The notes below the pieces were generated by a model, which saw only the letters and a list, made by a program, of their open reading frames with translations, did no database searches and was not told the origin of the DNA. Of a DNA stretch of 64,000 nucleotides, positions 1 through 11,431 are shown in pieces. A program made the translations under genes and the position numbers. Position 1 is the stretch's first letter; each line of letters opens with the position of its first letter. Source of the stretch: Polytrichum commune (taxonomy: Eukaryota; Streptophyta; Polytrichopsida; Polytrichales; Polytrichaceae). The stretch spans positions 1,180,501 through 1,244,500 of the forward strand of contig OX485807.1 in NCBI GenBank assembly GCA_950295325.1. Reading direction: 5' to 3'.

Positions 1-504
1 CGACGGTTGTGAGCGTTTAGAGTGCCATGGTCTTCCGGTTTTGTGTTAGGCCTACCTCCGAGAAATGGTTTTTGAAAACAATCCAAGTGACCATGAAACA
101 TGATCCGTTTGATGCCATGCAGGAATCCATGTAGACTTTACATCCATCTTGCATTCGCTTAAATACTCCGTTGGTCCCTCAAACGTAGTGTGAAGCGAAC
201 TCGCACCGGCTCCGCCTTTTCCACCAATGAGAGTGCTTGAAGTGCAATGGTCACGGGCTCTCAGTCTCGTGTGTGAAGTGGCCCTAAATTGGTAGGAAAG
301 ATGCCAGCATGGGATGTCGGTCGGTATTCATGGATCCCAAGAATGCACTAACTTAACTTAGTCGGTAATGATTCTCCTCTTGTTTGCATGCAAATGTGTA
401 ACTTATGTGTGCATGTAACTTACGTAGGGCTTAGGAAATGGCATCGTAGACCTCAATATTAGTATACATGAATCAAGGACATGTTGGGAAAGGGGAATGT
501 TAGG
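1..504. other. Intergenic DNA, no gene seen
   Basis: No coding stretch is supported. Around 270-288 is a GTGTGAAGTGGCCCTAA motif that resembles the right end of the PIF/Harbinger MITE ending at 9091 (GTGCGAAGTGGCCC followed by TAA). A left end may lie outside the window. Confidence 0.5.
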
Positions 505-910
505 TCTCCTCCTACGAGCTTTCAAGGGGAGGTGGATTAGGGGCTAGGACAACCTTGCACGAGTTTTTCGCTTTAAAAAATAAATCCCGACTGAAAATTC
601 CTACCCGACCCCGCCCGACTTCCAAAACAATATTGCCCTTGTATTCTTGAAGGCCACTTGTTCACAAAACCCATAATGAATGCACTTGACTTTCAAGGTC
701 CAAAATCCAACATATACTTGCACTTCCACTTAGTTGATGAGCAATTCATTGGGATTCATTCCTAAAGTGAAACCAACAATAAAGCATAAATTAATTTGGA
801 AGTCGAAAACATCACCAAATCCCTGTTACCATTGAGGTTATGATTTTGTGACTTAACGTTTGAAAGGGTCTTTGTCGTTCTAGAATGAAACTTAAATTGT
901 TGTGATTTTT
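505..910. repeat. Dispersed repeat, copy 1 of a pair with 40405-40800
   Basis: About 400 bp is clearly related, in the same orientation, to 40405-40800. Shared landmarks in order are the GAGCTTT..GGGGAGGTGGAT opening, a GCATTCTTGAAGGCC-like core, TTCAAGGTCC, and a shared GAAAGGGTCTTTGTC end. Neither copy has a coding stretch or clear terminal inverted repeats, so the class is unknown. Confidence 0.7.
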
Positions 911-912
911 TT

Positions 913-933
913 AGTGTGTGTGTGTGTGTGTGT
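913..933. repeat. (GT)n microsatellite
   Basis: A short run of GT dinucleotides ends in TATATG. It directly follows the 505-910 dispersed repeat. Confidence 0.85.
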
Positions 934-3900
934 ATATGGTACCATGAAGCTCTAGTTAGTTTCATGGCATTTTGGTAATCTCATCCATTTGGAAGGTCAA
1001 AACGCAACAAACTATATCATACCAACAATTATTTCTAGCCAACTAACTTTGAATATAGTATAAGAGTACCCTAAATCAACCCAAATTTGTGTCACCTCTA
1101 ATGTCCCATGTGGACGTATTTGTCCAAGTGGAAGTTATGGAAGGTGGATGGGGATGCAAATTATATCATTTTTAGTCAAACTTTATATGGCAATAGATAG
1201 CATATGTAATTGCAGTGAGAAAAAAAAACAAAAAAAGGAAAAAACATGTTGCCCCAAAATGAACATGGCAATGCCGCCTAACTACAACGAGGCCCTACCC
1301 TTGCTGTAGTTGAAATTTGCCCATTGTCGTTTCCCACCATGTAAACATGCCTTAAACGGACAATTTTAATTATGCATCCACTTCTTGTAGGATATGAAAC
1401 ATACAAGTAAGGGCATGAGATTGAGATCAACCTTTCTTGGGGCCGTTTCAATGAGATTCCAATCCCTATTAGCCTTGAGGTCAATTCCAACCACTCATTA
1501 GAGTAAGATTATAACATGTGTCAACTCTTCCATGTCTAATGACCTTGAGGCCAAATAATGGGTGCCGTTACATAAAGCCTTGAAGGGAAAAGAAGAAGAG
1601 AGGGAGCCATTTAGATTTCCAATCAACCAAATGGCGTAAAACGCTTTTTTTAAAAAAAATTATAGAGGTTATGATTCTATATCCAAATTTGAAAATAGTT
1701 CTAAGACCAAGAATCAACCTTTGAAGAATGGTCTACTCCCTTGCTTGAGCTTGGACCATTTTGGATCATGTCTTTTTCAATTTAAAAAACTCCTCTGAAA
1801 AAATTGGCCTCACACTAGGTGTAACATGGTTGGGACCAATTTCAAAGTTTACACCAATGAGAAGCACAAATGCCAAGTTTATGACACAAAAATCGGTCAT
1901 GACTCCTAGTGTAAACCAACCCTAAATTAGTGTGAGATGACTAATCAATCCAAATGTGTCCATGGCCGATTTCCTTAAAACAAATTGGAGCTCATATGAA
2001 TATATCATTCATCATCAAAGTGAAGATTATCTTTCTTATTCAATAATCACATTAGGTTCTCTCCCCCCCCCCTTATGTTGATCGTGTGAACTTAAATAGT
2101 TAACAAATTGTAAACACACAGTAGTCCAATTTTTGTTAAACACATGTATGTTTGATGTATGTTCTTAGATCCACACCTAACCACACATCATTCAAATACA
2201 AGTGTCCAATTAAGTTGAGTAACCATATTAGACCTATCTAGGCAACTTCAATGGAAATATAATATTATATAAGATGTCCAAATTTATGAAAATATATTTA
2301 TAGTAGGGAAACTAACTAAGGTTTTTTTAAAAGAAAGACAACGGTTTTCAACTTTGTTAATTTTTTTGGGAAATAGATTAAACCTTTGAATCTTAGATTC
2401 AAAGCCGTCCATGTAGTCATGGGAGAAGATGTGTCAAACATTCTTGATAACATCAAAGTACATGTATAACCACTTCCTTACCTATTTCAACATTTGATTC
2501 CTTACCCATTAAAAGATTGCAACCCTTTACGAGCTCCAACTAGAAGGATCAATCACTTAAAACCATCTCCAAGACATAAGTTTTAGGTTGACCAAGCTAA
2601 AAGCCTCAAGGGAGAACCATCACTTAAAATATCGTTTTTATGAAGTTTCAACATGAGTATCACTTGGAAGTTTCAATTTGTCTACATTTGTGGCATGCAA
2701 CCACTTTATGTGCCACGTGTTACAAAGAGAGATTTTTATCTAGTGTAACCATCCGCCTCAGTTTGTCTAATTTAAAAAAATTTGGGCAAGAAATTTTATA
2801 TGTCATTCAACATGGTTAGTAGTTAAAATCATAACAACTGGGTGGTGGTGGACCTGATCGAACCTACAAGGGACAATGAATGTGATATGGTTTTGTGTTA
2901 TACAAGGATTCCCACATTCATTAATATCACTTGTATATACAATAAATAACACAAAAGTGCATGCATGATGGATCCATAACATTACTAAGCAATGGGTCGT
3001 TCATCTCTTTCCATGGGTTATACGTTCATTGATAGTTCCTTATTTTGATGGAATTAACCCACATGTCTAGAGACCATACATTGAGAACTCATACTTTAAA
3101 TGAGTTCATAATGTTTTAGGCATCACAACCACATTATTTGATGATAGTTCTCACTGGAAATGTTGAGGTCACAAAGCAAGCTCAACATGTTGAGTATTGT
3201 TGTGTGTAAACGAGTCTTTTATGATGTTGGGGTTTTTTGTTTTTTGTTTTTTTTTTTGGGTCAAATACCATATTTTAATGAACTTGGAAGGTTTCACTTC
3301 ATGCACCTTTCATAAGGAGCATTGAATATATGCGGATTTTTTTGGGTGCCAACAACACATTTATGTATATTGCATAATAAAGGCTATACCTAAATATTTT
3401 GTGTTTTTACCTCAAATAATGCTGCTTGATTTGAATGCCAAACTAGGAATGTTCGTAATACTTATTTTTTTAGCTATTTTCATGTCACATGCAATAATTC
3501 AAATCACGTATTACATACATGTTATTATATGTTTAGCAGAAGAAGCTACAAATGAATATTTTTACTAACGTCGGTACACATCTTGAACCCACATGTTTTT
3601 ATTGATTTTATCATTAATACATTTTATGGGTTTCAAACAATCACTTGAAATTGGTCATTTTGGAAATAAGGATTATCTTGGGCTTTCAAGCTTATTAAAA
3701 GTAGTGACATCCTCTTCAAGTCTTACAAGTCCTTGTTGGAGGCAACTTCACTCACTCAATAATTAAATTGCATGTACAATAGTGTGTGATGAGAAGTTTT
3801 GTACCTTATGGGACCCATTAATTCCCTCTAATAAGAACCGGTTTGATAAGTATTACAAGTCAAGTTGTCCTTGAATTTTAAGACCACGATCAAGAGAATG

Positions 3901-6548
3901 TCAAATGTCGTCATCGTTTCTTTTAACTACACATATATTTGAGTTAGTGTGGCACCAAAATCGACGTGCCATGTTGATTGAAGTGACCACCATTGTTACA
4001 AGTGGTCCATATCACCTGCTTTGGTTGCCACCTAACAAGTGCAAGATTGTTTACGTGGGTCGATAATGAATAGTGTGGGCACCACTAAATCCAATGTAGT
4101 ATACCGATAAAATGGGAATCTAGATGCTTCGACTCGAATATGTTCACAAAGACTACGGATTTTCATAACAAAGATTCTCAAGACATCCTAGACTCTTGGT
4201 AGTTTGAGGCTTTTGTGGACTTGGGAATAGAGACCAAACCTTTTAAAATCCCAAAAAGCATATTGCAACATTGTTGCATGATATTATCAATTAAGCAAGT
4301 ACATGATTGCCTCTTTCTAAAAAAAGATGTTGCGATTAAAAAACTATGATAATTTACAATTGGTTGCTGAAAAGTTCACAATACACAACACGAGTGCTCC
4401 CCGTAAAAGGGGAACCCTAAAATTAAAGAAGGATTATGGTTTTGTGATACTTGGTCCAACGCAATGCAACCAATTAAGAAGTTGTATAATGTTATGTAGG
4501 CCCATACCATAACTCTAGTAGAGACGTCTATTCCTGATTAGGATCCCATCGACAATCTATAGGGTACCGCAATTTCGATAAGGTTGAGATTGAATTTTGA
4601 CCATGCCATGACTTTATTTCAATCAGGCCATAACCAATAGTGCCATGATGTATGTATTGGTTTTGAGTGCTAAAGCAAGGAGAAATGAACGGTTATGGTA
4701 GACTCTAGACATTGGTAATATGTTCGGGTCAGCTTTTGGCTTCAAAAGTCAATATAATCTTAATTTAAGGAATGAAATTTCGTAAAAAATTGCAATCCTC
4801 TTGATTTCTATATTCCTAGATGGGAAAAAAATTGCATTGCCTTATACTTCTCTAGATCTGATACAAAATATCTTAAGTGGTTGGTTATGGGCGCCTCTAC
4901 TCTACATACATTAGCACATCATATCATTTCATATGTGAAAGGAATATTCTTTCCGAACCAACTTGAGAAAATTGGAATGACATGCTTTAACTTAGACAAC
5001 TATGAATGATTCCATTCTTGGATGAGGTGATGCCATCATGCTAATCACTTAGGTACTTGCATTTGTTGTTTGTATTCTAGATGTAGGACTACACATGCCA
5101 ATATTGTGCATGGTGATGGAGAAAGGTATGACAATCTTTAAAACACCAACTTCAATTAATATATATTGAGTCTTGATATCGGTTTGTTGGCCATGTGTGT
5201 TAAACTTGAAAACATGTCCAATGTCATCTTTGACTACTACATATATGGAATATTATGAACATGCTTAAAGCTCATAACATACAAATGTTATCCAAAGGGG
5301 AAAATAATACAAAACAAATATACTTTGATCCCTCGCACAAAATCACATTACTCATATTGTTGGCATGGTTATATTTTCAATGTGAGTGGCGAACAACAAC
5401 AAGAATAAGCGATAGGACATGTGGGGCTACTTTACTGAACGTGTCAGTACTGCATGGTCCTCAAAAAACGTTGAAGTTTTGGGGCCTAACTAACCCCTAC
5501 CTTCCCAAGTCTATGAAATGGATGTTTTGAGTGCATTTCACTTAATGCTCATTGTGGAATTATAATGAGCAAGCTTCGAGGTTAAAGTGGATCAATTTGT
5601 AGGATCTTAAAACATGGGAGATGGATTAAGTTTTAGGGGAGAAAATGCCCATGAAAACATCATGTTTACCACCCATAGAAGACCTTTGCAAATTGTATTC
5701 ACATGGACAAAGAGTGAAATTTGTGTGTGATCCACCATATGGGAACAACTCAATATTTGAGCACCATGACAAATTATAGACCAAAATGACAAATCACGAT
5801 GGACTAGCCACCTTGTAACTGGAGCATGTAAATTGTTCCATATTTTTGAGTACATATATGCAAAGGATTTCTTGAACACTAAAGAGTGCCCATAAGTAAA
5901 ATTGGATGATTGATGTGAGCATGAAGGCCGTGTTTTTAAGAAAATAAAAAAACATACAATTCTTACCAAAATGAGCATCATTGATGTTTAAGCAAAGTTT
6001 GCATTGGAATGGCAACCACCAATTGGAGCCAACACCCTCGCATGAGCTCCCAACACAATAAAAACACGATCACTCAACATTTAAACATTATATGCACATT
6101 CTAATCATCTTCAAATTGCACAGGTCAAATATCTATGAGTATATATTCATGTCGGCTTGATGGTGGTAGCACTTTTGATCGCAAATGAAAAAGTTAGATG
6201 GGGTTAACTCAAGATATAAATCATCCATCAACTAGAAATGGTTGCTTGGGAAGTTAGGGGTTAAGCCTTAGCCAACATGTGGTTCTCATTACCACATATA
6301 TAGTCCCACGGGCTTATAGTTGGCCTAGCCCCATTTTGCTTGCCCATTGGGCCATATTGGCCCTTACAATGCATGTCACATGACATGGCCCCCACCATAA
6401 TGTCGGTGTGCCATAGTTCTAACCGACAAACATGTTGAATGTGGGTGTGGGGATATCCCAAGCAAATTATGCGGACACAAATCCCAATTTATTCTCGGAC
6501 CCGCGGAATGTCTAGTGAAAGCTTGGTAATCAAAATGCATACATTTGA
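934..6548. other. Intergenic DNA, no gene seen
   Basis: AT-rich DNA with only short random open frames. It holds a poly-C run near 2063-2072, one copy of a short dispersed repeat near 2150-2220 (related to 18625-18685 and, inverted, to 26375-26440) and a weak inverted repeat near 1806-1920. I saw no conserved protein motif, RNA gene or long tandem repeat. Confidence 0.55.
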
Positions 6549-6617
6549 TATGTATGTATGTATGTATGTGTACATGTATGTATGTATGTATGTGTACATG
6601 CATGCATGCATGTATGA
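6549..6617. repeat. (TATG)n compound microsatellite
   Basis: TATG units run twice, interrupted by GTGTACATG, and end in CATG units. A short G run follows at about 6627-6638. Confidence 0.9.
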
Positions 6618-6639
6618 TGCCCAAGTGGGGGGGGGGGAG

Positions 6640-8600
6640 CCTTTATCAAAGCCCAAAGCAAATTATGCCTCGCATACTCTAGCCACTTTCTCTTTGTAAA
6701 TTCATGAAATAACTTGAACCCCGTGCTAATTAACTTCAATACCCATCTATTGTGATAAACCGAAAGGCATCTTCATCATATATGAGATCATAAAAGTCGA
6801 AGTCGAAGTTTTGGCTTTAAGAAAATATTGAAAGATTCATAGGTGAATTAATTTCCCATTATATCATTGATGAAGTCTCTAGTTATCCATCATCCATGAT
6901 AATTTACACATGTTAAACATGCAAGTTTGTACTTCCGAATTGGACTTTGTACAAAACATTCATGTAAAACTAAAGTGCATTGGCTTGAGGATGTGGTGAT
7001 TCAAGTACACATATATCTGCCCACATCATACATAAGATTGCATGTCCTAGTCTTCCAAGCATTGCAAGACCACTCATGAAACCTTGGAAAAAGCCCTCAG
7101 ACAAAAATTTAAGAAGATTTTGGTGAATCAATAAGACTCAACTATAATTTGTAAAGTTTGGAGTGAGAGCTACACTAAATAGGATAGTTAGTGTTTGATA
7201 CACTAAATACAAACGCATACACTAAATATCAATAGCCCTATGAAAGTAAGTAACATTGGATGTAAACTCAAACACTATTAACTATGGTAATATGTAGAAG
7301 TCACATGTTTGAATTTAGTGTTGGTAAGGATATGAAAAAGAAAATAACAATGATAAAAGGAGAATTCCAGCATATCTTCTAGCAAATATTTTGACACTAA
7401 TTGTCAAAGAATTGGAAAGTAGTGTTGAGCATGGTAGGGTGGTAACAACATTAAATATGATCAAACAATAATTATCCTATTTAGCGTGGTTGATCTGACC
7501 TTATCATTGAAAACCCATCTTCTTCTTTTTTTTACCTATCAAATGCCCTTCTTTACCCTAGGTAAAATAACTAAGCCCGACCTTCTAGCAGCGATTACTA
7601 ACGTAAATTAAGTTGACCCCCCCCCCCCCGCAGTACACAACATTCCATCCTTGTAATTGAATTTGCCGAGTTTTTGGGGTTTGATTTCGCTATGACTTCA
7701 CTATGGTTTGAGAAGCACTAGTGTTTCATGCAATATGATTGTGGGTTTGTTTAGGGTATAAATACCAAGGGTGGGTCGAACGGGCATTCCAATCACGCTG
7801 ATCACATGGACAACGTTTCTTCTCTTTGGGTTTGTTTAACGCCAATTGTTTGCCGGGGGTGTAAGGTCAATTGTGCAAAGGTGAATGGGTTGACGTAGGC
7901 TATGCTTGAACTTCCGGTAAGATGAATCATAGAGTCCGCTTGATAAAACTTTGTTAGAAATGGTCCAAAATTTGCTCTGCTAATGGATGCTTTTTTGGTA
8001 GGTGCTTGGGCTCAATGCAAACAACATTATTTATAATATACTACCAATTGATTTGTGTTCCCTTGCTCCGCTAAAATCATCAATTCCAAAATGCAAGTTG
8101 TGGTAATGTCACAAGGATACCCAAAGTAAGCAACTTTGAGTATGCCGTTGATGTTCACAAACCATTCGATGGTTGTTTTACCCAACCCCGTCACGTAAAA
8201 CTTCGTCCGCCTTTGATTCGTAGTCATGTGGCTAAGTACCTTGTGGACCAATTGACACGATTGCCGGTGATTACGTTTTTACATGATTTGAGAGAGTGCT
8301 CGGTGACAAGTAGCAATCAACAAATGAAAGTTTGTATACAAGGGTTCGTCAACATATGTTGAGCTAGCTTGATAAAGTTCTTCTAACCCCGCTATCCAAA
8401 CCCGCTTATGTCATTAGCCATTTTTCAATTCAATGTGGTTGTGTGCGCGAAGAAGTTCATCGTGTCCAATCGATGTGTGCTTGATTCAAATGATGAATTG
8501 GTGTTGACAACAAAGTTCCGCAACATTGGCACAAAGCAAATGTAGGATTGGGGTGGAGGGGAAATTGGGTGAAAGCCACTTAGGAAGTGAGCGATGCTAA
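6640..8600. other. Intergenic DNA, no gene seen
   Basis: No gene is supported. The stretch 7370-7500 is related to 20840-20950, the interior of the PIF/Harbinger element in the UGT intron. It may be a remnant of a related element. A poly-C run lies at about 7617-7630. Confidence 0.5.
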
Positions 8601-9091
8601 GGGCTGCTTCGCACTGTGGCCATCCAAGTTGAGAGGCCGTGGGACTGAATGGTCAAACTTTGTTGAGAGTTCAAAGAAGTGAGCTGAAAATAGCCAATTA
8701 AGTATAGGAATTGGAGCCTTTGGCTGGACACAACGTGAAGCCTCCAAAGGCCAAGCCCAAAGTCCAAAGGAAGAAAGAGCATCCCACTTTATTCCTTGCT
8801 CAAAACAACTCATCCAATCTAACGGCCAAAATTTTGTCAATGATTGATTTTCTTATGAAAAAAAATCGACGGCCGGCCTCTTGACCATAGTTTGGGTTTT
8901 CATTCATGTCCGACCCAAACTTACTTTGAGAGTCCGTTGCCTTAATAAAAAAGTAGGCATTTTAAGTTGTGACAACCTTTGAACTTTGGCCTCTAGGGTG
9001 AAGGGTCAAGAGGCCGAAATCTTGGTTTCTTGCAATACGATTGGTGGAAATTGACGGCCTCTTGACCTTCAACCATAGTGCGAAGTGGCCC
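8601..9091. mobile_element. PIF/Harbinger-type MITE, TSD TAA
   Basis: The 491-bp element begins GGGCTGCTTCGCACTGTGG and ends CCATAGTGCGAAGTGGCCC, an imperfect terminal inverted repeat. The inverted match continues inward to a second block, GAGGCCGT on the left and ACGGCCTC on the right. It is flanked by TAA at 8598-8600 and 9092-9094. A three-base TWA duplication with a GGG-starting TIR is the hallmark of PIF/Harbinger elements. No transposase frame is present, so it is non-autonomous. Confidence 0.82.
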
Positions 9092-10028
9092 TAAGAAGCA
9101 CATGACCAATGTGAGGCATTGTGATGTTTGAGCACAAGTAGGTGCGCCGTGTCGAATTGAATGAGGATGGAGGTGTTGGTCTAGGGTTTAGGGTTTATAA
9201 TGTTCGGGGAGTGGGTTGGTGAGAGAATAAAAAATCGGCTATTTAGTAGGGTGTGAGGGTTTAATTGTCACACATCCTCACACCTAAAGTGTCTACAAAC
9301 CTAGCGTGTCATGGCACTTGTCATGCTCTTTTGTTTTGGTTGTGAGTGGTGGTACTCGATTTGAAGGGATAGGTGAGGCATGAAATTCCGGTCACTCGAA
9401 CAAAGGCTTTTGTGGGTGAAGCTAGGTGTTCGAAGGTGATGTTGCCTATGGTGAGAGATGATCCCTATGTTTGTGACACGTCATGCATTGATGGGTCTAA
9501 GTGTACCATGGACATGTTGGTAGCAATGTATTATTCCCGACGGTTTTGGAAATTGACAAGAAGGCTTTGATCATTGCATTGTCTACTTACATCAGTATTG
9601 CCATGTTGTTGGGTAGAGTTAGTGCAATTTTGTGGGGCATTCCCAAATCGTATGAAATTTTGATGGTTTAATTTTGAATTCATGTGAGCACCATAACATT
9701 AAATCATTGTTTTGGAATGTTTTGGGATTTTTCATATAATATTATATTTTTATTAGTGTTATAACCTTTTTTTTTGGGGGGGGGGGGGGGTGTTTGTTTT
9801 TTTGTTTGGAAATACACTTTGTGTTTTGTTTTGACGTTTGTTTGATTGAATTGTGCTTCTTCCCTCCATCGTCTAAGTTTGTGCATGTCATTGAGGCGAG
9901 CGGCTAAGACGCATTTTGGCTTTTAATCTTCTGGTGTAATATTGGTAAATGTGGGCACCAACAAATCCGATTGTAATAGCGATTGGGTACCAAATACCAA
10001 CTCCAACAATGTATATTGGGTAGTGACT
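9092..10028. other. Intergenic DNA, no gene seen
   Basis: A short hairpin, GTGTGAGG and its complement, lies at about 9250-9283. A run of T then G occurs near 9767-9790. No protein motif was seen. Confidence 0.5.
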
Positions 10029-10660
10029 TTATATGTTGTCATGGATGCCCACAATGTTAAAATCAAGTAATCTTCCCAATTGGTTTTTATTTGAATTTAT
10101 CATCTTAGTGATTATTGTGACCAACATTTTATTCATATATCCGTTTTGTCCATTGCCTTGTGGAAAATATAGCATAGAAACACAATGCTTAAATCCATAA
10201 AGTTGGAGATGTTTACAAAATGAGTCCCTTGGACATAGATCGTCTTTAGTAGTCATCCAAATTGAATGCCACGTGTTATGAGGTGACACTTATGGCAAAG
10301 TCCTTAATCATTAATGTAATCTAGCATACACCTCAAAATAGGGTAAGTGACATTATTATGCACGTGACACTAAATACCATAAATGGTGTACTTCTACTAC
10401 TAATGTTACATTACCTAATATCACTTGCACTAATAATTTTTTTGTTGCCTCGTTCTATTTACATTTTAGTATAGTTTAGTAGTTTGCCACTTGAAGCCAT
10501 TGTCCTAGAACATATTCCCCACTTGACGAGGTGGTCATTAGCAAGCGAACGAATTGAACAAAGTCAAGTGTAACCTATATTAATAGTATATCGGACTCAA
10601 CACTTGTCAATTGGGTCATGTACAAAAGTCTAATGATGTCCATACCAAATGGGAAGTGTG
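10029..10660 (-). pseudogene. Ty3/Gypsy integrase relic
   Basis: On the minus strand, broken frames spell a recognisable retroviral-type integrase core. Near 10640 a PFGMDII segment matches the first-aspartate block of plant Ty3/Gypsy integrases. Farther on, at 10029-10289, an open stretch carries FKHCVSMLYFPQGNGQNGY, the well-known 'PYHPQxNGQxE' block, followed by a helix-like VTIITKMI stretch. Stops interrupt the frame between these blocks. The E of NGQxE has become Y. No reverse transcriptase or LTR was seen nearby, so this is a decayed fragment. Confidence 0.7.
10313..10390. repeat. Dispersed repeat with CCTCAAAATAGGGTAAGTGA core
   Basis: The same core, followed by a GTGACACTAAATACCAT-like segment, recurs at 26075-26220 and 29139-29206. 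The spacing inside the copies varies. It lies inside or beside the integrase relic and is non-coding. Confidence 0.65.
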
Positions 10661-11431
10661 TTTTAATAGTGATTGTAGTCAAACATGTACTCGACTATGG
10701 TATACTCCAAATATGTTGAGAATGAGTGTATATCTACATGTGAATGAATATTGCATGCATGTGCTTCGTTGTTGATAACATCGATTACAAATATTACAAA
10801 TGCTTCTTTATGAAACACTTCAAATGATATGCAAATATGTGGCACACATGAAGAAACAAACGAATGTCGTGTTTGCACACAGCTATGTGGCACAAATCTG
10901 CGTGGAGTTTGAATTGCAACATTTTACACCTTTGAGGTGAGATTGTGGAATCTTGGTAAACGATTTCTTCTGTGGCGGTGTAAGTGGTGGAGTAAAGAGA
11001 GATATTCGAGGCAGAAGAGAGCGTGTAAAGTAATGCTGGAGTGACGATGGTGTTCAGAGCAATCCTGAGGGTTAAGTTAGTTGCTTGATGTTGTGTGACC
11101 GTCAAAAGTAGAATTCGGCCATCACGGAATGAGTTGCATCGACTCCGAGATTGATTCAGGTGCTTGTGGGGATTTGTGGGAGGAGCCATCGTTTTGCCTG
11201 AAGAGCATAACGACGTTCATAAAGGGTTTAAGCATGTGCATTGCATAATTATGATGATGCAATGTATGTAAGTAAGTAATCTCCAATGAGACATCCGTGA
11301 AGGTGAAGTGATTGGAATGCTACCAGTACCTTAGAGCCTTTGAGGAGACATCATCATTTTCCACTCGTTCGGTAAGTTATATGTGTTTGCCATCAACAGG
11401 GGAGTTTGTTCAAGGGAACACTTCGGAAGTG
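10661..11431. other. Upstream region of the VanY-like gene
   Basis: From about 10,900 the base composition becomes less AT-rich, as expected for a promoter and 5' UTR. A possible donor, TCG|GTAAGT, at about 11370 could mark a 5'-UTR intron. An in-frame ATG at 11312 would give a longer first exon. I prefer the ATG at 11432 because it starts a typical chloroplast transit peptide. Confidence 0.4.

Noticed and set aside
1803-1920. Possible small TIR element around CACTAGG and CCTAGTG
   Set aside because: The inverted match is short and gapped and no target-site duplication is seen.
9181-9210. Telomere-like TTTAGGG motif
   Set aside because: Only about two units occur; this is not an interstitial telomere array.
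10794-11189. Open frame of 131 codons on the minus strand, divergent from the VanY-like gene
   Set aside because: It has an ATG and non-repetitive sequence, but no motif, and it overlaps the likely VanY promoter and 5' UTR. I could not support it as a gene.
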